Positions 34,422 to 44,173 of a stretch of 64,000 nt of DNA are shown in pieces. Origin of the DNA: JAFDZW01 sp964404255 (lineage in GTDB: Bacteria > Bacteroidota > Ignavibacteria > Palsa-1295); contig CAYOJJ010000001.1 of assembly GCA_964404255.1 (NCBI GenBank), positions 1 to 64,000 on the forward strand. The letters are read 5' to 3'. Each line of letters opens with the position of its first letter. Within the stretch, counting starts at the first letter, position 1. A program made the translations under genes and the position numbers. The notes below the pieces were generated by a model. It did no database searches. It was not told the origin of the DNA and worked only from the letters and a program-made list of their open reading frames with translations.

Positions 34422-35401
34422 TGAAGATCTTACTTACCGGAGCAACAGGGTTTGTCGGCTCCCATACGGCCGAACGATTGCTTACGTCCGGACATAGCAT
34501 TCGTGCGCTCACGAGAGCCAGTTCTTCGCTTCAATGGTTAGAGGGCAAGCCGATCGAAGTAAGCAGTGGAAATTTGCTCGATCCCGATTCGCTCAAAGCG
34601 GCATTGACGGATATTGAAGTGGTCATTCATATAGCGGGTGCTGTTGCCGCTAAGAATAAGCAGGGTTTTTACGAAAGCAATCAGCAGGCAACGCGGGGAT
34701 TGCTGCAGGCCTGCCAGCAGCATGGAAATTCACTACGGCAATTTATTTTTATTTCAAGCCAAACCGCAGGCGGGCCTTCGCTCGATGGTACACCGGTTAC
34801 CGAGGAAACACCCCCGCACCCCATCACTACCTACGGCAAATCGAAACTCGCCGCCGAGGATGAATGCCGCCAATTCGGTGACTACTTTCCCACCACCATT
34901 TTACGATTGCCTGCAATCTATGGCCCGCGCGATACGGCAACACTGTCCTTCTTTCAGGCCATTAATAACCGGCTTAAACCGCTGATCGGCTTTCAGAATA
35001 AATACGTCAATCTCTGCTATATAGAAGATATTACTCACGGCATCGAACAGGCGGTATTGCATCCCACAGCACTGACCAGATTATATTATATTGGCAGCGA
35101 GCGCAATTACAGTTGGCATGAGCTATCCGCTATAGCCGCCGATGTAATGCAAAAGAAAGGCCTATTTGTACGAATCCCGCATTCGGTGGTCCATGTTATT
35201 GCCGCTTTTTCTGAGTTTTCCTCTCTTTTTAAGAAAAAACCCAGTGTCCTAAATTGGGAAAAACGTCTCGACCTTACTCAACAATATTGGACCTGTAGTA
35301 TAGAACGGGCAAAACGAGAATTGGCCTATCAACCGAAAGTCTCGATAGAAGAAGGGTTTGAAAAAACAGTACGCTGGTACGAAGAAAAGAAGTGGATGTG
35401 A
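34421..35401 (+). CDS. NAD-dependent epimerase/dehydratase family protein (extended SDR)
   Basis: 326 residues. Rossmann-fold nucleotide motif LLTGATGFVGSH at the N terminus, then SSQTAGGPSLDG and catalytic Tyr and Lys in TTYGKSKLAAEDE (about residues 136-148). Extended SDRs of this type modify sugars, steroids or other cofactors. The substrate is not evident. The ATG overlaps the stop of the MCE gene (TAATG), so it is probably in the same operon. Confidence 0.85.
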   Translation: MKILLTGATGFVGSHTAERLLTSGHSIRALTRASSSLQWLEGKPIEVSSGNLLDPDSLKAALTDIEVVIHIAGAVAAKNKQGFYESNQQATRGLLQACQQHGNSLRQFIFISSQTAGGPSLDGTPVTEETPPHPITTYGKSKLAAEDECRQFGDYFPTTILRLPAIYGPRDTATLSFFQAINNRLKPLIGFQNKYVNLCYIEDITHGIEQAVLHPTALTRLYYIGSERNYSWHELSAIAADVMQKKGLFVRIPHSVVHVIAAFSEFSSLFKKKPSVLNWEKRLDLTQQYWTCSIERAKRELAYQPKVSIEEGFEKTVRWYEEKKWM

Positions 35402-35408
35402 TGCGTTT

Positions 35409-35524
35409 GTAAGAATCAGGCATTTCGGGGAAAAGTCTTGCTCAAAGAAGGTTAAAAAACAGTTTGCCGGTAAGAAAAAAGAAGAGAGTATTATACGTAT
35501 GTAAGAATCAGGCATTTTCGGGAA
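35409..35524 (+). repeat. Pair of direct 24-base repeats
   Basis: GTAAGAATCAGGCATTTCGG at 35409-35432 and GTAAGAATCAGGCATTTTCG at 35501-35524 are almost identical over 24 bases, 68 bases apart. They lie in the gene-free gap 35402-35756 right after the epimerase gene. A small repeat-bounded element or a partial duplication would explain them. Confidence 0.65.
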
Positions 35525-35529
35525 TTGAA

Positions 35530-35610
35530 CCGCAAGCCACCCACCCTGCTTTCACAGGGCAGGTTACCATTATTCCCTCTTCCCCACAAAGAAAAAATGG
35601 TGGCTTGCGG
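35530..35610. repeat. Structured inverted-repeat element with nested hairpin
   Basis: CCGCAAGCCACC (35530-35541) is exactly mirrored by GGTGGCTTGCGG (35599-35610). Between them lies a second hairpin: CCCTG (35544-35548), loop, CAGGG (35555-35559). It begins five bases after the second copy of the 24-base direct repeat. This resembles a small non-autonomous element or folded RNA. No protein-coding signal; the open frame spanning 35464-35697 is not convincing. Confidence 0.6.
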
Positions 35611-35705
35611 AAAACAGAACATCAGGGTAATCTGCTGCTCTGTTTTTATTTCCATACACCTCTGCTCGAAATAAGCAAGAACTATGCCACTAAATAGTAA
35701 TAGAC

Positions 35706-35738
35706 AGTCACTATCTCCGTATTTAGGAGATAATGACT
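35706..35738. terminator. Strong hairpin, possible terminator between convergent genes
   Basis: AGTCA-C-TATCTCC (35706-35718) pairs with GGAGATA-A-TGACT (35726-35738) with a seven-base loop. It is between the ends of the plus-strand ssb operon and the minus-strand lipoprotein gene (stop at 35757). A T run (35753-35758) occurs 14 bases downstream on the plus strand. Confidence 0.5.
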
Positions 35739-35756
35739 GAACGCTATTTAGATTTT

Positions 35757-36485
35757 TTATTGATTGCTAAGAGCAGCGTAGGATTGAAACGATGCCTTTA
35801 GTCCCGCATCGATCACGTCGGCGTTATTAGGATCGCGCGGATCAACCGTATATCCATCCCAACTGAAAGCGATCGCCGGTACAAAATCCATCGCAACATG
35901 ATATGTTTTACCGCTTTCAAAGGTCTGCGGATAGAATTGCACTTCCTCGTTCGCTATAACTCTACTCGAATAAGAGAATGGATATGCTATACCATCATTA
36001 TAGACGTTCCCTTCAATGATTACGGTATAGTGCTCAGGGGTTGTAAAATCCACGGAGATCAATCCGCCAAGATCGATACTGGGATTATACTGATGCATTT
36101 CAAATTTATACCGGTCGTAAGTACCCGGGGTTACCGAACCGGAAGCAATGATCTGCCGATTATTCGGGGAAAACGTTGCGACGAATGCTCCCGCCTTCAG
36201 CGTACCATCGGCAAGAGTATCGGAAGCTGCAAGATGCATTTTTACGGTTGAGAATAAAAAGCGGGCGGAAGTCACCTGAATAGAATCACAGGCAGCGCCA
36301 CCGGCTGCAATACTATATTTTTTTTGCGGAATGATACCGCTAACCGAGGGATTCTCAATCGAAGAAACCATCGTTACCTGCGATTGTTCGCCCGGTGCGG
36401 TTGTATCGCTATTACACCCGGTACCGATAAAGGCAACGGGCACACTGCTGAGGAGTAACCATAATGACAGGATGTGCTTTTTCAT
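35757..36485 (-). CDS. Putative lipoprotein of unknown function
   Basis: 242 residues with a signal peptide and a lipobox-like GTGC with Cys24 as the possible lipid anchor; the residue at -3 is Gly, so lipidation is not certain. The mature protein has a beta-rich look: KMHLAASDTLADGTLKAGAF, GTYDRYKFEMHQYNPSIDLG, and an ending FSWDGYTVDPRDPNNADVID. It may be a DUF4382-like protein, but I am not sure. Predicted to face the periplasm or surface. It is divergent from the patatin-Omp85 gene, 37 bases apart at the 5' ends. Confidence 0.65.
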   Translation of the reverse strand: MKKHILSLWLLLSSVPVAFIGTGCNSDTTAPGEQSQVTMVSSIENPSVSGIIPQKKYSIAAGGAACDSIQVTSARFLFSTVKMHLAASDTLADGTLKAGAFVATFSPNNRQIIASGSVTPGTYDRYKFEMHQYNPSIDLGGLISVDFTTPEHYTVIIEGNVYNDGIAYPFSYSSRVIANEEVQFYPQTFESGKTYHVAMDFVPAIAFSWDGYTVDPRDPNNADVIDAGLKASFQSYAALSNQ

Positions 36486-36522
36486 ATACTACTCCTTTCG
36501 ACTGTAAGAAAGTACAAGAAAT

Positions 36523-39084
36523 TTGCTTTCGATAGATGTTGTTTCAAATCCCGTGCCAATAAAACGGTTTTTTTATCTCATTTTAGGCATCTTTTTTCTG
36601 TCCGGCCAGGCCCTGGGACAGCTTAATAAGCACCTGCCTGAAAAACCGTCAGTTGCGTTAGTGCTCTCCGGCGGCGGCGCCCGCGGATTAGCGCATATCG
36701 GTGTCCTGCAGATTCTCGATTCCGCCCACATCCCTATCGATCTGATCGTCGGCACCAGTATGGGTGCGGTCATCGGAGGGCTATATGCGGCAGGATATTC
36801 ACCGGCCGAACTCGAAGCCATTGCCAGACAAAGCAACTGGGCGGATATTCTTTCGTTCGACGATGATTCTCACCGGCTCGAACGCCTGCCGGAAAAAAAG
36901 GATGAAAAAACGGCGCTGCTTGCCTTGCGCTTCAATGGCTTTTTTCAACCGGTTTTCCCCCAAGCAGTTTCGAGCGGACAGCGCCTGACCATGTTTTTGA
37001 ATTCGCTTATTTTGAGTTCACCATACGGTACGAGAAACGATTTCCTTCGCGATCTGAAAGTCCCGTTCATTGCCCTTGCCACCGATATTGTCAGCGGCAA
37101 TCGCATCCTGCTTACCGGCGGCGATCTGACCGCCGCTATTCGGGCAAGCGCTACGTTGCCATTACGATTTTATCCGCTCAACCGCGATTCCTCTCTGCTT
37201 GTCGATGGAGGATTGGTAAATAACGTCCCGGTCGATGTTGCAAAAGATTCGGCGGGAGCTTCCTTCGTGATCGCCTCTAACACGACAGCAGAACTTCGTA
37301 CCCGCGACGAGCTTTCCACACCGTGGGATGTTGCCGATCAGGTTATCACTCTTATGATGCAGCGGGAAAATGCTATCCAGCTTTCGCGTGCCGACATTGT
37401 CATCGAGCCGAAGCTTGAGCAAAAACTTCCGGATGATTTCGAGAATGCCGAGTTCTACATCGAAGCAGGCCGTACGGCCGCCCGGGCAATGCTTCGCACG
37501 ATCGCTTCGAAGATCACGCGTACTGCTGAAATAGCAGCGCAAAAAACGCCAGCCGATTCATTACTCTGCCCGGTTATCCGCTCGTTCGTCTTTCATGGAG
37601 TTACTAAAAACGACGCCGATTCTTTGTATGCATTGGTTTCATCGATGAAGGGAGACCGTCTGCTGCATAGCACGCTCGATAAGATACGCGCGAACGTTCT
37701 TCAGTATTTGCACCGAAATAATTTTTCCCAGGCCTATATCGATAGTACCGTGATCTACCCCCCTGCCGGAGAGATCGATATGTATATCGATCCCGGATAT
37801 ATTAAAGAGATATCGATCGTCGGTCTGCATTCTATGAAACCCGTTGTCGTGCTCGATCAGCTTCCCTTCAGTAAAGGAGATATTATTTACAACCATCTGT
37901 GCGAACGAGGCTTGAAGAATCTTACAGCAACCGGCTTCTTTTCTTATGCGAATGTGGAAGTGATCCGGGCTCCGGTTACTGCTAATTCCCTTATCATAAA
38001 AGAAACACCGCCGCCGCGCAATTTCATTTATGAACGCCCGCAGGGAAATACGATCGTGCAGGTATCGGTTGAAGAGTTCGCCAATCAGGTAGTTCGGCTC
38101 GGCGGCCTTGCCGATAATGAGTTTGGAGCGCAGTTCTCGCTCGAATACGAGCATCAGAATTTACTCGGCCTCGGCGGTGAACTTTCGCTCAAAGGCGGGC
38201 TCGGCCAGCTCTCGCGCTATGCTGCGGCGACTATATCCGGCGGGCCGCCGCTGGTAAATATTTCCGGCTCCGCCTATTCCAACTACAAAGATATTTCTCA
38301 GTATTCGTTTCATGAAGATATTCCGAACGGTAAGTATATCAGTACCGTCTCGGATGTCGTCAGAGAATTTACCGATATTGGCGCTTCCCTGCGCGTTGGA
38401 ATAAATATCGATCGCCAGATGACGATCTTTGGAAAGTATCGCTTCGAACGACAGCATAGTTATTCCCTGCAAACGTTTAATACTATTACCGATCATCTCG
38501 ATCTTTCCTCGGTTAAAGGAGGCTTCATACTCGATAATCGCGATGACCGCGATTATCCGCACAGCGGGCAATTCATTCAGGGATCGTATGAGATCGGCCT
38601 TCATTTTCTCGGTGCGCAAACGGGCTACACCAAAGCACTGCTGATGGGAGCCGAATCGGTACCACTCTCACGGCTGCATTCGATAAGTATTACTGCCGCG
38701 ATCGGTGTGGCCGATAAAACAGTACCCCGCCAGGAGCAATTTACCCTTGGCGGTATCCATTCGTTTTTCGGACTGAATGAATACGAACTTCGCGGAAAAC
38801 AATTTGCCTCGGGAAGCTTAGGATATCAGATCGCTATTCCAAATACGTTGCTATTCCCGACCTTTGTCAGATTCCGCTACGATCTCGGAGCGATGTGGAG
38901 CGAACCGGAAGCGATCAAATTCCAATCGTTCATTCATGGCCTCGGCGCCGAGATCGGCTTTAAGACGCCGATCGGGCCCGCAAGCTTCGGGCTCGGAGAG
39001 AATTTCCGATTCGCACAAAACGATAAGAAGCCGCTGCTACTCAACCGGCCGCGCTTCTATTTTTCTATCGGGCAAAATTTATAA
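36523..39084 (+). CDS. Patatin-like phospholipase fused to an Omp85-type outer-membrane barrel
   Basis: 853 residues. Signal peptide (about 14-33, RFFYLILGIFFLSGQALGQ). The patatin domain (about 42-260) shows the oxyanion SGGGARG, the nucleophile in GTSMG and the partner Asp in LLVDGGLVNN. POTRA-like modules follow (about 350-440) and a C-terminal barrel of about 350 residues (GNTIVQVSVEEFANQVVRLG, QFIQGSYEIGLHFLG, ending FYFSIGQNL). This is the architecture of type Vd (PlpD-like) autotransporters, in which a lipase domain is carried to the surface by its own barrel. No in-frame ATG precedes the signal; TTG at 36523 is used, with GTG at 36553 as an alternative. The SDR gene starts 8 bases later. 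Confidence 0.85.
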   Translation: MLSIDVVSNPVPIKRFFYLILGIFFLSGQALGQLNKHLPEKPSVALVLSGGGARGLAHIGVLQILDSAHIPIDLIVGTSMGAVIGGLYAAGYSPAELEAIARQSNWADILSFDDDSHRLERLPEKKDEKTALLALRFNGFFQPVFPQAVSSGQRLTMFLNSLILSSPYGTRNDFLRDLKVPFIALATDIVSGNRILLTGGDLTAAIRASATLPLRFYPLNRDSSLLVDGGLVNNVPVDVAKDSAGASFVIASNTTAELRTRDELSTPWDVADQVITLMMQRENAIQLSRADIVIEPKLEQKLPDDFENAEFYIEAGRTAARAMLRTIASKITRTAEIAAQKTPADSLLCPVIRSFVFHGVTKNDADSLYALVSSMKGDRLLHSTLDKIRANVLQYLHRNNFSQAYIDSTVIYPPAGEIDMYIDPGYIKEISIVGLHSMKPVVVLDQLPFSKGDIIYNHLCERGLKNLTATGFFSYANVEVIRAPVTANSLIIKETPPPRNFIYERPQGNTIVQVSVEEFANQVVRLGGLADNEFGAQFSLEYEHQNLLGLGGELSLKGGLGQLSRYAAATISGGPPLVNISGSAYSNYKDISQYSFHEDIPNGKYISTVSDVVREFTDIGASLRVGINIDRQMTIFGKYRFERQHSYSLQTFNTITDHLDLSSVKGGFILDNRDDRDYPHSGQFIQGSYEIGLHFLGAQTGYTKALLMGAESVPLSRLHSISITAAIGVADKTVPRQEQFTLGGIHSFFGLNEYELRGKQFASGSLGYQIAIPNTLLFPTFVRFRYDLGAMWSEPEAIKFQSFIHGLGAEIGFKTPIGPASFGLGENFRFAQNDKKPLLLNRPRFYFSIGQNL

Positions 39085-39092
39085 CCGTCACT

Positions 39093-39809
39093 ATGAATAT
39101 AGTCATTACCGGCGCTTCGAAAGGGATCGGCCTTGCTATCGCCGAGCAATTCTCAGCCGATACCACGCCGCATACTTTTTTTCTTTGCAGCAGGAATAAA
39201 GCGTCTTTAACAGCCGCCGTACATACCCTCGCTTCCAGGTACCCTCTGCATACCTACTACGGCTTCGAATGCGATGTTGCGAGCGAGGCAATGGTAACAC
39301 AATTCATTGCGGCCTGCCATGAGATCGCTCCGACGATAGATATACTTATCAATAATGCCGGCTTCGGCCTTTTTAAACCGACCGAAGAAATGACGGCCTC
39401 AGAATTTACAAGCGTTCTCGATACAAATCTCAATGGGGTCTTTTGGATGACGAAAGGATTTCTCCCTTCGATGCGCAAGAATAAGCAGGGGACGATCGTT
39501 ACGATCTCATCGCTCGCGGGAAAGAACGGCTTTAAAGGAGGCGCTGCTTATTGCGCGGCAAAATATGCGGTGCGCGGGTTAATGCAATGTCTGTTTCTTG
39601 AAGTGCGCAGCGATAACATTCGCTGTATTACTGTCTGCCCCGGAAGTGTGGATACAGCCTTCTTCGATACGGTAAAAAATCCAAGTAATACTGCAACGAT
39701 GCTTAAAGCCTCGGAAGTAGCAGCGATCATTTATCACGCTACGCTCTTGCCGCAGGAAGCGACCGTTTCGGAGATCGAGATCAGACCGACGAACCCGAAA
39801 GGCCGCTAA
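39093..39809 (+). CDS. Short-chain dehydrogenase/reductase
   Basis: 238 residues with the complete classical SDR pattern: NAD(P)-binding ITGASKGIGLA (about residues 5-15), DILINNAGFG (about 83-92), the catalytic Ser in TIVTISSLAG, and Tyr and Lys in AAYCAAKYAVRG (about 150-161). The reaction partner cannot be named. Overlapping transcription with the patatin gene just upstream is likely. Its end converges with the Hydin-like T9SS gene, three bases apart. Confidence 0.88.
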   Translation: MNIVITGASKGIGLAIAEQFSADTTPHTFFLCSRNKASLTAAVHTLASRYPLHTYYGFECDVASEAMVTQFIAACHEIAPTIDILINNAGFGLFKPTEEMTASEFTSVLDTNLNGVFWMTKGFLPSMRKNKQGTIVTISSLAGKNGFKGGAAYCAAKYAVRGLMQCLFLEVRSDNIRCITVCPGSVDTAFFDTVKNPSNTATMLKASEVAAIIYHATLLPQEATVSEIEIRPTNPKGR

Positions 39810-39812
39810 GCT

Positions 39813-42800
39813 TTATCTGTTAACGATCATTTTTCTGACCGTCGGTTTTTCATTGCCCGGGGTAAACTCGTAGAAGTAGGTACCACTTCCCGGCAGATCA
39901 TTGGCCGAAAGCTTCAGTTCGTAATATCCCTGAACGAATACTTCGTTATTTACCGGGCGCAATACTTCTTTACCGGTAATATCGAGCACCCTGATCGTTA
40001 CCGGCATTTGCGAAGCAATGGCAAACGTAATGTTCGTCGACCCGGAAGCCGCATCGCCGCCAAACGGATTCGGAGAATTCATTTCGATATAGCTTGCGCT
40101 TGCCGTTCCCGTCGTCATGTGCGTATTACCGCAGGCCGAATCGATCACGATCGTGCCCTGGCGTTCCTGCAGGGTAAATTCCGTGCGGGTCGGGAAATTA
40201 AAGATCGAATGCTTGAGCGTCGATACATCGCCGGCCTTAGCCGTTTTTGCCGGGCTGAATTTCAGGCGCAGTAAGGCTCCTGGTGAATTCAAATGATCGG
40301 TAGTGCTTGTCAGATCGTAACTGTATTTGCCGGGTGTCCCGGTATTAGTTGTTGTAAGCGTCCAGGCGCCGGCCTTTAATTGATCGCTCTGTTTTACTTC
40401 TTCAAGATTTACGACCGCCGGATCCCATTCGATCACGCCCTGAATATGATTTACATTGAGCGAATCGGGAATAGGTGTGATCAAGCGTAAATTCGGATAC
40501 GCAACATCGGTCAGCCTAATCGCCGAGTTATCGAACTGTACATCGATCGGGATAGGCGGTAAATCCTGCTCTTTGAGATAGAGCGGAACAATTGAACCAT
40601 CGTCAAGAGTAAAATCCAATTCGGCAATACGAGGAGCGGCCTGATAGCCGGTCGTTGCCGCAAAGTTCACAGCGATCACCTGGGTATCGAGCGCTCTGAC
40701 CGTGAAGTTCTGAGCGATCGAAGGCGCAGTGAAATCGGCCTGATTATTTCCTCCAATCGAAGCCTTCTTGCTGACGAACTCCCAGTTACCGATATTGGTA
40801 AGATTGATCGTTCGTGCAGCAGTGTAGCCTACGAAAAGACTGCCGAAATCAAGAGTATCGAAAGCGGTTACATTATTCAGATCTGAAAATTTTGCTGCGG
40901 GCTTTGCACCGATACCGGTAATAAAGGTCGTATCCTGAATCGATTCCGTACCGCCATCGCTGATAAGCATTGCCGAGAAGGGTCCGACAGCGCTCGGTGT
41001 GAACGTAACCGAAATATCTTTCTGTGTTTTTGCCGGCACTCCAAGCACACCAAGCGGAGCTGCCGTGTATTCCGGTGCGCCCGTGAGATACACATTCTTT
41101 GCCGTGAGCGAATCGAAGTACGTATTAATAAGCTGCACGGTCTTTACCGGCGGCGTTGCACCGAGACGCACCTTGCCGAAATCCAGCGTATCGAGCGTCA
41201 GCACGAGATGCGAAGATTCGTCGTAACCGATTAGCGTTACTTTCGATTGCGAACCATCGTCATAGGTAAAGAGCAGTGTAGCCGTATGATAGACGATCGT
41301 TGTTTTTGGAGTAAAGGTAATATCGTAATCGCGATACAGTCCTTCGCCGAGGGTATCAGGGGTAAGTCCGGTACCAGAAAATTCATCGGCATTCTTACCG
41401 ACGATGCTAATATTAACAATGCCCAGCATCCAATCGCCGGTGTTACTTAGGCGAAGTGTTTTCGGAGCCGAAGTGGCAAGCAAGGCAACATTCCCGAAAT
41501 TCAATACCGTATCCGGAGAAAAGACGGGCTGCGGAGCTACACCGATACCACGGATCTGGATAGAGTCATTTCTAAAATCACCACCCACTCCATGCAAATA
41601 AGAAGTAAAGCCTCCGCGGACATCCGGTGCAAACGTAATATCGACAGAATCTTTCGAATTAGCGATTACTGTTTTACTCTTGGCTCCAAGAGAATAGACT
41701 GAAGGCTGAGGAGTGATCGAAAGAGTATCGACAGTGAGTGTTTTATTCGATCCGTTTCTGAATACCGCCGATAATGTTTTTGTCGTCGCTACGCGGACTT
41801 TGCCAAAGTCGATCGAAGATTGACCGAACTGCAAAAACTGTGCTTCTTCGATCGCTTCGAGCGGTACACAATCGCTCGAAGAATCGTCGTAAATAGCGCA
41901 GAGGGTTGCCTGATGCGCTTCGCCGGTTTTGGCATTAGTCTTGAAGCCGATCTTTAGGGCGATCGTCGAATTCTCGCTCACGGAAATCGGAAATGCCGAT
42001 GCTACCGGCGATACGACACGGAATTCCGAAGCATTCGGCCCGCTGATCTCGAAGCGGACGATCTTCAGCGGATAATTACCGGAATCGGTAAACCTCACAT
42101 CGAGCATGGAATCGAAATTGGAAGGGACAATGCCAAAATTAACGGGGTTCGGATCGAAGACTCCCTTTGCTACAAACCCAATGCCTCGGAGTTCAACAGA
42201 ATCTCTGCTGCCACTGGCTTCGAAATAATAATATCCCTGCCAGGCGCCCGGTAAGATCGGTTTGAATTTTACTTTGATCGGTACGATCTGCCCCGCCGAA
42301 AGGCCATTGGTCGCAGTCGGGATAGAATAATATCCTCCGGAAATACTTTCGGTGAGTGCTACCTGCGTTGCGCTTCGGCTGGTTAGTTTAGTGATCTCTT
42401 CAGTTTTGCTAACCGTCGGATCAGTAGTTGCTTTGACGTAACCGAAGTCATGTAATTTCACACTGGCAATAACCGGCGGCTGAATTTCCACACCGATCAA
42501 ATGCACGATGTACACAGTATTATCGCTAAAACTGATCGTCAGCTCACCAAAGTGCTTGAAATTCACCTGGCCGGTTGCAGGCGTAAACGTCACATCGAAT
42601 ACCTCGGTCGAATCCGGATCGATCGTTATCTCGGATGAGTTGGGGTTGATCGTGTAAGAAGCAGGTCCGATTTGGATGCTCGTGATCTTTGCCTGCGTAT
42701 TACCAGTATTATGGATCCGTAATTGCAGTGTCCTATTACTGCCATTATACACATTGCCGAAATCCAGTAGGGTATCGCTAAGCGCCGGAATGGCTTCGAT

Positions 42801-43988
42801 ACCTTCGCCCATGAGATAGACGGAATCCGGCGGCACCTGGTCTCCATAGATCTTCAGCCAGCCGCTATACTGCTGGCGGGCCGTCGGTTTGAAAAGAGTT
42901 TTAATACCGGCAACATCGCCTTTCTTAACCGTGATCGGAAAGACCGGCGGCTGAGCATACGAAAAGGCATTGCCCGAGATCTGTACATATTTTGTATTGC
43001 TATTGATGTGCAGATCGGTATTACCGGGATTACCGATATAGGCCGATTTGATCGCCGGTACGAAATCATTGATGAGCACTTTACCGAAGTTCAGCGTATC
43101 GGTAAGTAAACCGAGCTTCGGCGCGGTGCCGAAACAACTGAGGTTTACCGTATCGATCAGTTGAGATGGATCGACATTGTGGCAATAGATCAGGCACTGT
43201 GCCTTGATCGTGCCTTCGACACTCGGAATAACCGAAAATTTAATTTCATTGGCCGCTTCATTCGCGAGAGAGAATGGAGCATTACGCTGGGATTGAACCG
43301 AGAAATCGGAATTACCCGCAGGAGAAGCATTGATGATCTTAATGCTATCGACTCGTAGCGGATCGATGCCATAGCTGGCAATAGAATCGAGAATGCTTAC
43401 CTGCTGACCGACCGGCACATTTTTGAAATCGACCGTATTGGTCTTTACCGACATACCGGCTGTCCATCGGGTTAACTTGATCGTCACACCGCCGGAAGAA
43501 ACCGAGCGGTACGAACCGGAAGGAGTATGAATAAGGAAATTAAATCTATTGCCCGTGCTTGTTACTCTTGAAGTATAGACGTGGCTTAGCTGATAATTCT
43601 CGATCGGGGCAAAGGGCTTTTCCTGGCCGCCACCGAGAGTAGGCGCAACGCCTAAGTACCAATCGAATTTGATATTGTTGTAGGTCGGAGGATTTGCCAG
43701 CGGAGTAAAAATATTCCAGCCCGGCACTTTATAAGTAAAAGCACCGTCGATACCGGAGGAATCCTTTTGTTGGCTAAATAAACTGAAGGTACCCCGGACC
43801 TCGATCAACATTACCACGCCGGGATTTTGGCTAAGCGTGCTTTGCGTATAGATGCCACTGGAAGCGGGTACATAGACCTGATCTTTGGGAGTAGAAAGAC
43901 GCCACTGGGCAAGGCCGCTCTGGTAAAAAAAGAGCAGCCCAGCTATTACAACTAATAGCCGGTGATATTTCTTAAGGAGCACTACCAT
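39813..43988 (-). CDS. Giant secreted Hydin/ASPM-SPD-2-like repeat protein with T9SS sorting domain
   Basis: 1391 residues. Signal peptide MVVLLKKYHRLLVVIAGLLF (..SGLAQ). From about residue 180 to 1130 at least eight copies of an Ig-like module of about 105 residues, of the choice-of-anchor D or HYDIN type, recur; each begins with a phrase like LLDFGNVYNGSNRTLQLRIH, DFGKVRVATTKTLSAVFRN or FGNVALLATSAPKTLRLSNT. A cohesin-like segment (about 1150-1280) and a T9SS tail (EMNSPNPFGGDAASGSTNIT to the end) follow. Likely a surface stalk or adhesin. Its 3' end faces the SDR gene with only three bases between. Confidence 0.85.
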   Translation of the reverse strand: MVVLLKKYHRLLVVIAGLLFFYQSGLAQWRLSTPKDQVYVPASSGIYTQSTLSQNPGVVMLIEVRGTFSLFSQQKDSSGIDGAFTYKVPGWNIFTPLANPPTYNNIKFDWYLGVAPTLGGGQEKPFAPIENYQLSHVYTSRVTSTGNRFNFLIHTPSGSYRSVSSGGVTIKLTRWTAGMSVKTNTVDFKNVPVGQQVSILDSIASYGIDPLRVDSIKIINASPAGNSDFSVQSQRNAPFSLANEAANEIKFSVIPSVEGTIKAQCLIYCHNVDPSQLIDTVNLSCFGTAPKLGLLTDTLNFGKVLINDFVPAIKSAYIGNPGNTDLHINSNTKYVQISGNAFSYAQPPVFPITVKKGDVAGIKTLFKPTARQQYSGWLKIYGDQVPPDSVYLMGEGIEAIPALSDTLLDFGNVYNGSNRTLQLRIHNTGNTQAKITSIQIGPASYTINPNSSEITIDPDSTEVFDVTFTPATGQVNFKHFGELTISFSDNTVYIVHLIGVEIQPPVIASVKLHDFGYVKATTDPTVSKTEEITKLTSRSATQVALTESISGGYYSIPTATNGLSAGQIVPIKVKFKPILPGAWQGYYYFEASGSRDSVELRGIGFVAKGVFDPNPVNFGIVPSNFDSMLDVRFTDSGNYPLKIVRFEISGPNASEFRVVSPVASAFPISVSENSTIALKIGFKTNAKTGEAHQATLCAIYDDSSSDCVPLEAIEEAQFLQFGQSSIDFGKVRVATTKTLSAVFRNGSNKTLTVDTLSITPQPSVYSLGAKSKTVIANSKDSVDITFAPDVRGGFTSYLHGVGGDFRNDSIQIRGIGVAPQPVFSPDTVLNFGNVALLATSAPKTLRLSNTGDWMLGIVNISIVGKNADEFSGTGLTPDTLGEGLYRDYDITFTPKTTIVYHTATLLFTYDDGSQSKVTLIGYDESSHLVLTLDTLDFGKVRLGATPPVKTVQLINTYFDSLTAKNVYLTGAPEYTAAPLGVLGVPAKTQKDISVTFTPSAVGPFSAMLISDGGTESIQDTTFITGIGAKPAAKFSDLNNVTAFDTLDFGSLFVGYTAARTINLTNIGNWEFVSKKASIGGNNQADFTAPSIAQNFTVRALDTQVIAVNFAATTGYQAAPRIAELDFTLDDGSIVPLYLKEQDLPPIPIDVQFDNSAIRLTDVAYPNLRLITPIPDSLNVNHIQGVIEWDPAVVNLEEVKQSDQLKAGAWTLTTTNTGTPGKYSYDLTSTTDHLNSPGALLRLKFSPAKTAKAGDVSTLKHSIFNFPTRTEFTLQERQGTIVIDSACGNTHMTTGTASASYIEMNSPNPFGGDAASGSTNITFAIASQMPVTIRVLDITGKEVLRPVNNEVFVQGYYELKLSANDLPGSGTYFYEFTPGNEKPTVRKMIVNR

Positions 43989-44117
43989 AGTATTATTCCG
44001 GTAACTTATTGGATAAAATGGAATTACACTTTCATCTATCCAACGGTTTTTGCGCGGGGGCGTAGCTTACGCGTTTAAAAACAACCAATAAGTCGAATTG
44101 TTACAACCGACGCTGAA

Positions 44118-44135
44118 ATTCTCCGCCCGGAGAAT
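44118..44135. promoter_or_regulatory. Perfect 18-base palindrome upstream of the Hydin-like gene
   Basis: ATTCTCCG (44118-44125), CC, CGGAGAAT (44128-44135), 130 bases upstream of the 39813-43988 gene start, in the gap up to the GNAT gene (stop at 44174). It could be a regulator-binding site or a short hairpin. No further support. Confidence 0.4.
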
Positions 44136-44173
44136 AATATATTATGGTTACTGATTACAGGATTTCGCTATCT

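Noticed and set aside
35464..35697. Open frame of 77 residues in the repeat-rich gap
   Set aside because: It runs across the inverted-repeat element and has no signal or family resemblance.
39093..39809. SDR at 39093 as 3-oxoacyl-ACP reductase
   Set aside because: The pattern is general SDR; no fatty-acid genes are adjacent, so a specific name is not justified.
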